From contig WAOY01000025.1 of the NCBI GenBank assembly GCA_015520985.1, positions 1-5,282 on the forward strand: 5,282 bases of DNA, read 5' to 3'. Shown one piece after another: positions 1 to 5,145 of this stretch (position 1 is the stretch's first letter; every line of letters begins with the position of its first letter). The notes under the pieces were generated by a model. That model ran no database searches and was not told the origin of the DNA. It saw nothing but the letters and a program-made list of their open reading frames with translations. Source of the stretch: DHVE2 group archaeon. Lineage in GTDB: Archaea > Thermoplasmatota > Thermoplasmata > Thermoplasmatales > Aciduliprofundaceae. The translations under genes and the position numbers were made by a program.

Positions 1-368
1 ATGTAGAATACATTGTGCCCTCTCTCCATCGCCGCGCTGAGGGCCTGCAATCCGATATCCGCTGTGCCGCCGTCTCCTGCGAACCCGACAACATTCACAT
101 CCTCCTTGCCCATGGCATCTAGGGCTTCCCGGATTCCGGATATGGCAGCGCCTGTTACCTCGAAGGCCGTGTAGAGGAGGGGTACATCGAGGGAGCGGTG
201 CGGGTAAACTCCGGGAATGACAGCCCAGCAGCACGCGGGAATCGAGAGAATTGTGTTCTTTCCCAACGCTTTGAGGACGTAGCGCATGGCAATCGTGGCT
301 CCGCAGCCCAGGCACGCGGTGTGGCCCGGGAGCATGTACTCCTCTTCCGGAATGGTTAATTTCTTCAT
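1..368 (-). CDS. porB: 2-oxoacid:ferredoxin oxidoreductase, beta subunit (PorB/VorB), 3' end cut by window edge
   Basis: This is the thiamine-diphosphate-binding beta chain of a four-subunit cytoplasmic 2-oxoacid:ferredoxin oxidoreductase. 122 codons are visible; the family is usually about 290-330 residues, so more than half lies beyond the left edge. Visible motifs: GHTACLGCGA (residues 15-24), whose C19 and C22 should bind the proximal [4Fe-4S] cluster; C47, 25 residues after C22 and at the spacing of the third ligand in Desulfovibrio PFOR; and GDGGTADIGLQAL (98-110), the TPP/Mg site. The fourth cysteine is off the window. I prefer the ATG at 368, sharing one base with the porA stop (TGATG). 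An ATG at 371 is also in frame, but it sits only 1 nt after GAGGTGGT, against 4 nt for 368. The segment IPACC, where pyruvate enzymes usually read ATGC, resembles VorB of Pyrococcus as I recall it, so the substrate may be branched-chain. Family is near certain; substrate is not. Confidence 0.95.
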   Translation of the reverse strand, partial: MKKLTIPEEEYMLPGHTACLGCGATIAMRYVLKALGKNTILSIPACCWAVIPGVYPHRSLDVPLLYTAFEVTGAAISGIREALDAMGKEDVNVVGFAGDGGTADIGLQALSAAMERGHNVFY

Positions 369-1555
369 CATGACCACCTCTCATCTCCGTGCAGTCCGAC
401 CCATTCAACTTCCTTGTCCACGACTCCTTCCTTCGCCACGGAGAGCATGTCATCGAAGACCTTCTCCAGGATCTGCGGGGTGATGTCCCGTCCGCCCAAG
501 CCCATAACGTATCCCTTCACAGGTATATCTGTGTGCTTGTAGAGCACCGAGCGCGTTTCCGCGTAGAGATCCGCGCCCGGCCCGAAGGAGTAGCTGCGGT
601 CAACGACGCCGAGCATATCCGTCTTCCTCGCAAGCATCCTGAGCTCCTCCGCGGGGAATGGGCGGAAGTAGCGCACGCGGGCAACACCGACCTTCTTCCC
701 CTTCTCATGCATCCTGTCCACGACGTCCTTGGCGGTGGAGCCTATTGTGCCGAGGACAACCATAATCGCATCCGCATCCTCGGTGCGGTACTCCTCGATG
801 AAGGGCGAGTAATTTCTCTCGAAGGTCTCGTTGTATTCCTCCACAACCTTCTTTATCTCATTCCGCGCATCTTCGAAGGCCAGGGCCATCTTGTAGCGGA
901 ACTCCATGTATGGGCCTTCGGGCATTATGAGCGAGCCGAATCCAGCCGGGTCATCCGGGTCGAGTTTAAATGCAGGATCGTACTCACCCAGGAAATCGTC
1001 CACCTTTTTTTGGTCGGGGACATCCACGCCCTCGGCGGTGTGCGATAGAATAAAGGCATCCTCTATCACCATAGTAGGCAAGAGGACGTTGTGCTTCTCC
1101 GCAATCTTGTAGGACATGATTATGGAGTCCAGAACCTCCTGGTTGTTCTGCGTGTACAGCTGGATCCATCCACTGTCCCTCTCCGCCATGGTATCAAGCT
1201 GGTCCGTCCACACGCTCCACGGCGGCGCCATGGCTCGGTTCACGACGCTCATCACTATGGGCAACCTTGCGCCGGAGGCCCATATGAGCAGTTCGTGCAT
1301 CAAAGCGAGGCCGTGGGCACTCGTTGCGGTGAAGGTCCTCACTCCGGTGTTCTGCGCAGCAATGCAAGCCGCCATAGCTGAATGCTCGCTCTCCACCCGT
1401 ATATACCGGGCGTCCATCTCCCCATTGGCTATGAAGGCGGCGATGGTTTCAATTATGCTCGTCTGGGGAGTGATGGGGTACGCAGCGATTACCTTCGGCC
1501 TTGAAAGTCTGGCGCCCCACGCGGCGCTCTCGTTGCCAGTGAGAATCATCTTCAT
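368..1555 (-). CDS. porA: 2-oxoacid:ferredoxin oxidoreductase, alpha subunit (PorA/VorA)
   Basis: The alpha chain supplies the pyrimidine-binding and substrate-binding part of the enzyme that turns a 2-oxoacid plus CoA into acyl-CoA, CO2 and reduced ferredoxin. At 395 residues it has full family length. YPITPQT (26-32) is the hallmark of the family. E57 in VESEHSAM is the expected glutamate activating TPP, and R107 in NRAMAPPWSVW (106-116) matches the substrate-binding arginine of PFOR. A transketolase C-terminal-like domain begins near residue 255 (DADAIMVVLGTIG), and GLGGRD lies near the end. The gene follows porD with a TGATG overlap. GGGGGTGAT ends 5 nt before the ATG at 1555. A GTG at 1558 is in frame but too close to that site. 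APPWSVW is what I remember from VOR alpha chains, while pyruvate enzymes tend to read SAPLNIW. A stretch near 185-195 (VPDQKKVDDFLGEY) instead recalls PorA. The por name is therefore used generically. Confidence 0.96.
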   Translation of the reverse strand: MKMILTGNESAAWGARLSRPKVIAAYPITPQTSIIETIAAFIANGEMDARYIRVESEHSAMAACIAAQNTGVRTFTATSAHGLALMHELLIWASGARLPIVMSVVNRAMAPPWSVWTDQLDTMAERDSGWIQLYTQNNQEVLDSIIMSYKIAEKHNVLLPTMVIEDAFILSHTAEGVDVPDQKKVDDFLGEYDPAFKLDPDDPAGFGSLIMPEGPYMEFRYKMALAFEDARNEIKKVVEEYNETFERNYSPFIEEYRTEDADAIMVVLGTIGSTAKDVVDRMHEKGKKVGVARVRYFRPFPAEELRMLARKTDMLGVVDRSYSFGPGADLYAETRSVLYKHTDIPVKGYVMGLGGRDITPQILEKVFDDMLSVAKEGVVDKEVEWVGLHGDERWS

Positions 1556-1878
1556 CACTCATCACCCCCGACGCTCTCCTCGAGCACGAGCTCGATTGCC
1601 TTAACAGGGCACTCATTAGCGCAGATTCCGCAACCCTTGCAGAAGTCGTAGTTTATCTCGACGGTGTCGAACTTAGCCAGGGCCTCCTTAGGGGACTCGT
1701 GTGCCTCCGGGGGAGCGAAGTAAATAGCGGCATCGGGGCAGAACTTCCAGCAGATGTAGCAGCGTATGCACTTCTCATAGTGTATTACGGGGCGGAAGGT
1801 TCTCCACCCACCCGTCTTGTTCTCAGTGCTCGGGACCTTGGCTATTGGCGTGGGATCCTCGGGCAGTATTATAGGCAT
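1555..1878 (-). CDS. porD: 2-oxoacid:ferredoxin oxidoreductase, delta (2x[4Fe-4S] ferredoxin-like) subunit
   Basis: This small electron-transfer chain passes electrons from the alpha/beta catalytic core to external ferredoxin. The 107-residue product has two complete [4Fe-4S] motifs of the CxxCxxCxxxCP type: CIRCYICWKFCP in the first half and CKGCGICANECP in the second. The 30-odd residues between them are a usual feature of PorD. The N-terminal 35 residues (MPIILPEDP..., GGWRTFRPV) form the normal lead-in that packs on the core. An in-frame TTG at 1884 would add two residues, but it overlaps the ribosome-binding site GGAGGTGAT. That site lies 5 nt before the ATG at 1878, which is therefore the start. 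The ATG follows the porG stop by 2 nt, and the porD stop overlaps the porA start, so translation is probably coupled along the operon. Confidence 0.96.
   Translation of the reverse strand: MPIILPEDPTPIAKVPSTENKTGGWRTFRPVIHYEKCIRCYICWKFCPDAAIYFAPPEAHESPKEALAKFDTVEINYDFCKGCGICANECPVKAIELVLEESVGGDE
1561..1569 (-). promoter_or_regulatory. ribosome-binding site deciding the porA start
   Basis: On the minus strand GGGGGTGAT lies within the end of porD and stops 5 nt before the ATG at 1555, the same spacing as for porD. The GTG at 1558 would leave only 2 nt, so ATG is preferred. Confidence 0.7.
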
Positions 1879-1880
1879 GT

Positions 1881-2441
1881 TCAATCACCTCCCATTCTAA
1901 CCGCATCGTACGCGTCCTTCGCAGCCATCGCGTTCTCCTCCTGCTTCGCAGGGGCTGCCTCGCGTATGGCATCCATAACGGTCTCAATCTTTACCAAGCC
2001 GCTCACCTTCGCGAAAGCACCGAGGATCGCGGTGTTCACTATGGGTGCTGTTTGTGAGCCGAGGCGGTGCTTTATTGCGATTGTAGTTGCGTCCACCGTG
2101 GCCACGTTCTTGAAGTTCAAGCGCGAGCGCATCTCCTCGGGGCTCTTGACGGTATTTATCAGCACATAACCGTTTTCCTTGATCCCCTTCAGCACGTTCA
2201 CCGCAGAGAGTAACGAGGGATCGAGAACTATTACGAAGTCCGGCTCGTAAATCTGGTACTTCGCCCTTATGGGCTTGTCGTCAACCCTGGTGAACGCTGT
2301 GACCGGCGCGCCTCGCCGCTCCACGCCGAAGTAGGGGAATGCGGATACGTATTTCCCCTCCATGAAGAATGCCTTCGCTAGAATCTTTGAGGCTATCACG
2401 GAGCCCTGTCCACCTCTTCCGTGAAAACGAATCTCGTACAT
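1881..2441 (-). CDS. porG: 2-oxoacid:ferredoxin oxidoreductase, gamma subunit
   Basis: The gamma chain is the CoA-binding domain (POR catalytic gamma family) and the first gene of the operon. It has 186 residues, the normal length. It opens with the family signature RFHGRGGQG (5-13), followed by [12 protein letters not shown] (35-46), another strongly conserved block; later PDFVIVLD and the ILGAFAK block complete the family pattern. The ATG at 2441 is preceded by GGTGATAGA, a good Shine-Dalgarno sequence. A TATA-like element about 35 nt upstream suggests that the operon has its own promoter with a very short leader. In Pyrococcus one gamma subunit is shared between POR and VOR; only one alpha/beta set is visible here, though another could lie to the left. 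A homologous indolepyruvate or 2-oxoglutarate enzyme is less likely because the four separate subunits in this order are typical of POR/VOR. Confidence 0.96.
   Translation of the reverse strand: MYEIRFHGRGGQGSVIASKILAKAFFMEGKYVSAFPYFGVERRGAPVTAFTRVDDKPIRAKYQIYEPDFVIVLDPSLLSAVNVLKGIKENGYVLINTVKSPEEMRSRLNFKNVATVDATTIAIKHRLGSQTAPIVNTAILGAFAKVSGLVKIETVMDAIREAAPAKQEENAMAAKDAYDAVRMGGD
1884..1892 (-). promoter_or_regulatory. ribosome-binding site deciding the porD start
   Basis: On the minus strand GGAGGTGAT lies inside the last codons of porG and ends 5 nt before the ATG at 1878. Because the upstream in-frame TTG at 1884 overlaps the site itself, it cannot be the start used with it. Confidence 0.8.
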
Positions 2442-2470
2442 TCTATCACCTACGGGATAATTGCATTATC

Positions 2471-2480
2471 GTATTTATTG
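2471..2480 (-). promoter_or_regulatory. putative TATA-like element of the porGDAB operon
   Basis: On the minus strand this reads CAATAAATAC, centred about 35 nt before the porG ATG. Assuming archaeal spacing of roughly 25-28 nt from TATA element to start site, transcription would begin near 2450, giving a leader of about 9 nt that consists of the ribosome-binding site GGTGATAGA. The element is a weak match to TTTAWA-type boxes, so this is an inference from position. Read-through from the 72-aa gene is the alternative. Confidence 0.4.
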
Positions 2481-2501
2481 GCTTCTCCATGCGCTGCTGT
2501 G

Positions 2502-2720
2502 TCAGAGTTTCTCTCCGCATATGCTCCAGCACTTGCGATTCGTGCCGCAGGCCTCCTCCACCTCGCTGCTCCACAGGCGGAGCTCCTCGCGCCTGTATTT
2601 TTTCTCCACGAACTTGCCTATGGTGCGGACCTTTACCACTATGCCATCCTCTTCCTCTCTCACGATTTCTCCAAAATTCAGCTCGGGTATCACATAGACC
2701 TTCTTTCCCTCAAGTCCCAT
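2502..2720 (-). CDS. small protein of unknown function upstream of the por operon (72 aa)
   Basis: I do not recognise this 72-residue protein. It is judged real because its ATG is preceded by GGTGATAGA, the same initiation region as porG, and because it fills the gap between porG and the divergent gene. The first 50 residues alternate short hydrophobic beta-like stretches with charged turns (KKVYVIPEL, GEIVREEEDGIVVKVRTI, KFVEKKYRREELRLW). This is a pattern seen in small SH3-like barrel proteins; that is inference, not homology. The tail holds three cysteines (C58, C64, C68; C-x5-C-x3-C) and two tryptophans (W50, W65), which could bind metal or form a disulfide. There is no signal peptide or membrane segment. 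Its stop lies 60 nt before the porG ATG, so it may be co-transcribed with the operon or transcribed separately. Confidence 0.72.
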   Translation of the reverse strand: MGLEGKKVYVIPELNFGEIVREEEDGIVVKVRTIGKFVEKKYRREELRLWSSEVEEACGTNRKCWSICGEKL

Positions 2721-2729
2721 TCTATCACC
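2718..2729 (-). promoter_or_regulatory. initiation region of the 72-aa gene, identical to that of porG
   Basis: The minus strand reads GGTGATAGAATG, a 12-nt match to 2450-2439 in front of porG. Its presence is the main support for the start at 2720 and for the gene being real. Confidence 0.7.
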
Positions 2730-2750
2730 GTATCCCCATGGGCGCCTTGG

Positions 2751-2756
2751 TTAAAA
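2751..2756 (+). promoter_or_regulatory. putative TATA-like element of the DUF998-like gene (leaderless start)
   Basis: TTAAAA begins 28 nt before the ATG at 2779. At archaeal TATA-to-start spacing this would begin the transcript at or next to the start codon, which explains the lack of a Shine-Dalgarno sequence. The identical hexamer at the identical distance precedes the flavoprotein gene, which strengthens both calls. Confidence 0.45.
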
Positions 2757-2757
2757 A
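2751..2757 (-). promoter_or_regulatory. putative TATA-like element of the 72-aa gene
   Basis: The minus strand reads TTTTTAA here, centred about 34 nt before the ATG at 2720, the same geometry as the element before porG. The predicted start near 2729 leaves a 9-nt leader with GGTGATAGA. The purine-rich GGGAAC just upstream could act as a BRE. The same bases, read on the other strand, serve as the candidate box for the divergent membrane-protein gene. Confidence 0.4.
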
Positions 2758-2778
2758 TGTTCCCACAGAAAAGGGTAA

Positions 2779-3381
2779 ATGCACAAGGCACATGCATACA
2801 ATATGGGAAGAAACTCGCCCATTCAAGAGGTGCTTCGGATCTCAAGATACATGGGTGTCATTTCCTCACTTGTGTACTGGGCATTCGTGGCGTGGAGCAT
2901 AGAAAACAACGAATGGTTCTCCTTTCTACATAACGCGCTTAGCGACCTCGGATCGCCAGAGATGGCAACGAATCCCTGGATTTACAACTACGGATTAGTA
3001 ATAACTTCCCTTCTAATGATCGCATTTTCCATTCACCTAATACTGTCCTCTAGAAATAAGGCGGAAACAGTGGGGGCGGCCTACATAAGTATATCCGCGG
3101 TGTTCATCGCGTTTATAGGTGTGTTCCACGCAGGAACCAGACCACATTCCTTCGTCTCAACATATTTCTTCCTGCAGTTTTTCGTGGGAATGCTGATCTA
3201 CGGTTTGGGATCCGATGAAAATCGCCTGAGGTACTCCATCCTTGCCATATTTGCCCTCGCGATTCTGGGAACGCTTATCCCATGGCCCTCAGTAGCCCTG
3301 ATAGAGACCTACGAAATAGCCCTGATAACTGCGTTCACGGTCCTGGTAGTCCTCTTGGGCAGGGGGTTAAATACAGGGTGA
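2779..3381 (+). CDS. DUF998-like integral membrane protein
   Basis: This 200-residue polytopic membrane protein resembles the DUF998 family, whose function is not established. Six hydrophobic helices are visible at about residues 25-41, 70-90, 96-118, 125-144, 152-170 and 175-195. The motif NALSDLGSP (52-60) after the first helix matches the family's characteristic SDLG block, and FHAGTRPHS (116-124) is the second polar patch expected between helices 3 and 4. These residues face the same loop system and may form the functional site. The start at 2779 is chosen because TTAAAA lies 28 nt upstream, which would place transcription initiation on the ATG; there is no convincing Shine-Dalgarno sequence. 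Internal ATGs (M9, M25) lack suitable sites, although M25 would start just before helix 1. It is divergent from the 72-aa gene and followed after 54 nt by the flavoprotein gene, which seems to have its own promoter. Confidence 0.85.
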   Translation: MHKAHAYNMGRNSPIQEVLRISRYMGVISSLVYWAFVAWSIENNEWFSFLHNALSDLGSPEMATNPWIYNYGLVITSLLMIAFSIHLILSSRNKAETVGAAYISISAVFIAFIGVFHAGTRPHSFVSTYFFLQFFVGMLIYGLGSDENRLRYSILAIFALAILGTLIPWPSVALIETYEIALITAFTVLVVLLGRGLNTG

Positions 3382-3407
3382 AAGCGAATGATGGGGGCAC
3401 CGTCACC

Positions 3408-3413
3408 TTAAAA
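3408..3413 (+). promoter_or_regulatory. putative TATA-like element of the flavoprotein gene (leaderless start)
   Basis: TTAAAA lies exactly 28 nt before the ATG at 3436 and after the stop of the membrane-protein gene at 3381. The bases between it and the ATG contain no purine-rich ribosome-binding site, so a leaderless transcript is inferred. This makes the flavoprotein an independent unit rather than the second gene of an operon. Confidence 0.5.
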
Positions 3414-3435
3414 TCCGCGAATACTATGCCCCATT

Positions 3436-4716
3436 ATGATAGTCATAATAGGACTGGGCACAGGCGGACTCTACGCGGCGAGATGGATATCCATGATGAA
3501 GAGGGGTGAGGAGATAACAATCGTTGAAAAGAGAGGATACGAAACATACTCTCCTTGCTCCATCCCCATGGTTGTCGAAGGAAAAATCGGAGCCGAGGAG
3601 ATCGTGCACCCGTTCCCGAAGAGTAAAAACGTGAGCATACTTCTGAAGCACGAGGTCACGGAGATCGACCCCGAGAGGAAAGTTGTCGTCGCTAAGAAAC
3701 TGGAAACGGGGGAGATGAAGGAGATCAAGTACGACAAACTCATATACGCCGCAGGCGCCAGGCCCTGGGTGCCTCCCATAGAAGGCGTGGATAAGGAGGG
3801 AGTTTTCACCGTTCGCACGGTGGAGGATGCGATTAATATAAGTGAATACGCAAATCATGCGAAAAAGGCGCTTGTAGTTGGTGCAGGTGCCATTGGGGTG
3901 GAGATGGCCCATGCCCTCAGGGCCCGCGGTCTCGAGGTTACTCTTGTCGAACTCTTGGAGCATGCCTTCCCCACGGCGCTGGACAGGGACATGGCGAAGT
4001 ACGTGGACTCATACCTGAAAGAGGAGGGCATAGAGACGATGTACGGCGTGAAGGTCGAGAAGATACTGGGCGATGAGAGGGTGAGGGGCGCGATCATTGG
4101 AGGAGAGGAATACGAGTTCGACATGGTAATAATGAGCACAGGGGTGAGGCCAAACAGCGAGCTCCTAAAGGGCAAGGTGGATACGGACGAGAGGGGATTC
4201 ATACTGGTGGACGAGGGGATGCGCACATCCAATGAGGACATATTCGCAATAGGGGACTGCGTCAGGACACCGTATGGTGTGATTCAGCTTGCAACAACAG
4301 CGCTAAACCAGGCAATTGTGGCGGCGATAAACGCCGTTGGCGGGAAGGCGAAATACACGAAGCCAACCGGCGCCTTCGTCTCCGCATTCGGGGGTTACGA
4401 GGTCGCAAGTGTTGGCGAAAGGGGAGAAATTGTCGGTAGAGGCTGGAGCCGCATCAACCCGTACAGTGAGAGAAAGATAGTAATGAAGATATTCGCGGCG
4501 AAGGACGGAAGCCTCCTAGGAGCGCAGGCCGTGGGGCCGGGGGCATCTTCGCGCATAGACATAGTGTCGGCGTTGATAAGGCGCGGGGGTAAGGTATGGG
4601 ACCTCGCCTTCATGGAGAAGTCATACTGCCCCGAGGTCTGCGAGCTCTACGACGTGATAAAGATAGCGGCGGAGAATGCTATGAGAAAAATGAAATTAGA
4701 GAAATACGAGGTCTGA
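3436..4716 (+). CDS. FAD-dependent NAD(P)H oxidoreductase, CoA-disulfide reductase / NADH oxidase family
   Basis: This 426-residue flavoprotein belongs to the single-cysteine pyridine nucleotide-disulfide oxidoreductases, which use NAD(P)H to reduce CoA disulfide, oxygen, peroxide or polysulfide. Domains in order: FAD Rossmann motif GLGTGG (6-11) with acidic E31; C41 in YSPCSIP, the position of the redox cysteine (C42/C43) of NADH peroxidase and CoA-disulfide reductase; the NAD(P) Rossmann motif GAGAIG (149-154); TGVRPN (235-240); the FAD motif FAIGDC (270-275); and a C-terminal dimerisation domain from about residue 310. The CxxxxC motif of glutathione-reductase-type enzymes is absent. Near the end, SYCPEVCELYD (396-406) occupies the place of the conserved Tyr-containing motif and carries two extra cysteines (C398, C402). 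No Shine-Dalgarno sequence precedes the ATG; TTAAAA lies 28 nt upstream, so the transcript is probably leaderless. In anaerobic archaea sulfur or CoA-disulfide reduction is a likely role, but the substrate cannot be read from the sequence. Confidence 0.93.
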   Translation: MIVIIGLGTGGLYAARWISMMKRGEEITIVEKRGYETYSPCSIPMVVEGKIGAEEIVHPFPKSKNVSILLKHEVTEIDPERKVVVAKKLETGEMKEIKYDKLIYAAGARPWVPPIEGVDKEGVFTVRTVEDAINISEYANHAKKALVVGAGAIGVEMAHALRARGLEVTLVELLEHAFPTALDRDMAKYVDSYLKEEGIETMYGVKVEKILGDERVRGAIIGGEEYEFDMVIMSTGVRPNSELLKGKVDTDERGFILVDEGMRTSNEDIFAIGDCVRTPYGVIQLATTALNQAIVAAINAVGGKAKYTKPTGAFVSAFGGYEVASVGERGEIVGRGWSRINPYSERKIVMKIFAAKDGSLLGAQAVGPGASSRIDIVSALIRRGGKVWDLAFMEKSYCPEVCELYDVIKIAAENAMRKMKLEKYEV

Positions 4717-4723
4717 GGAAAAA

Positions 4724-4730
4724 TTTTTAT
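4724..4730 (+). promoter_or_regulatory. putative TATA-like element of sepF
   Basis: TTTTTAT follows the purine-rich GAGGAAAAA, which could be a BRE. It lies about 40 nt before the sepF ATG. Start-site spacing of about 28 nt predicts a start near 4752 and a leader of about 16 nt that includes GAGGTGGT. A second AT-rich stretch, CTTTAAAAT (4732-4740), is closer, but its start site would fall inside the ribosome-binding site. The T-run may also help terminate the upstream flavoprotein transcript. Confidence 0.4.
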
Positions 4731-4754
4731 TCTTTAAAATATTACCTACGCCTA

Positions 4755-4762
4755 GAGGTGGT
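4755..4762 (+). promoter_or_regulatory. ribosome-binding site of sepF
   Basis: GAGGTGGT ends 5 nt before the ATG at 4768 and is complementary to the archaeal 16S rRNA tail. It contrasts with the two genes to its left on the same strand, which lack such a site. Confidence 0.75.
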
Positions 4763-4767
4763 TAAAA

Positions 4768-5142
4768 ATGCCGATTCTGAAGAGGAAGATTCCAAAGCCC
4801 GGCGAGAGTTACAGGGTCAAGGAACCCCGCAAGTACATTGATTTGAATGAGTACGATTCAGGTGTTGAGGGCCAGGCGATGGGGCCGGTTGTGCGCGTGG
4901 CCGAAGTGTACAGGTATGAGGACGTTAGAAAACTCTCAGATATAGTTTACAACGGCGACATCCTGATGATAGATTACTCCTCCATAGCCAACGATGATCT
5001 CACGCTAAGGAGGATAATAAACGAGTTGAAGAGCATCGCGAAGGATGTTAACGGGGATGTTGCGGGAATAGGCAGGAATTTCCTAGTGGTCACCCCGTCC
5101 GGGATGAAGATCTCCCGCAAGAAGATTAAGGGTCTGTCCTGA
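4768..5142 (+). CDS. sepF: archaeal cell-division protein SepF
   Basis: SepF links the FtsZ ring to the membrane and is the main FtsZ anchor in many archaea. The 124-residue product has the SepF core (DUF552) at about residues 41-117: VVRVAEVYRYEDV, then GDILMIDYSSI, the basic helix start LTLRRIINELK, and NGDVAGIGRNFLVVTPSGMKI, the final strand pair with conserved glycines. The core ends almost at the C-terminus, as in archaeal forms. The N-terminus (MPILKRK) is short and basic with few hydrophobic residues, so the usual amphipathic membrane-targeting helix looks weak; the linker to residue 40 is charged. The start is fixed by GAGGTGGT 5 nt upstream. The gene stands alone with its own likely promoter. 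No ftsZ is in view. Length and motif order fit SepF well; a non-division DUF552 paralogue is the main alternative. Confidence 0.9.
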   Translation: MPILKRKIPKPGESYRVKEPRKYIDLNEYDSGVEGQAMGPVVRVAEVYRYEDVRKLSDIVYNGDILMIDYSSIANDDLTLRRIINELKSIAKDVNGDVAGIGRNFLVVTPSGMKISRKKIKGLS

Positions 5143-5145
5143 ATT

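Noticed and set aside
389..1604. Plus-strand ORFs up to 219 aa opposite porA.
   Set aside because: porA is unmistakable on the minus strand with all family motifs; these are antisense shadows with His/Leu/Arg-rich low-sense peptides.
2369..2933. Two long plus-strand ORFs (2369-2902 and 2421-2933) across the por/membrane-protein junction.
   Set aside because: They run antisense to porG and the 72-aa gene and out of frame with the membrane-protein gene, lack recognisable motifs or ribosome-binding sites, and have compositions typical of shadow frames.
3424..4241. Minus-strand ORFs (179 aa and 128 aa) opposite the flavoprotein gene.
   Set aside because: They lie antisense to a complete, motif-rich coding sequence; the Ser/Pro/Thr-rich composition is that of a shadow frame.
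2779..4716. Membrane protein and flavoprotein as a single functional operon.
   Set aside because: A 54-nt gap with a well-placed TTAAAA element and different functional classes argue for separate units; co-transcription cannot be excluded but is not shown.
4717..4767. T-rich stretch after the flavoprotein stop as a dedicated terminator.
   Set aside because: The run of five Ts could help termination, but there is no stem, and the position fits a sepF promoter better; I cannot separate the two roles.
4596..4841. Plus-strand 81-aa ORF spanning the flavoprotein end and the sepF start.
   Set aside because: It overlaps two well-supported genes in another frame and has no initiation site of its own.
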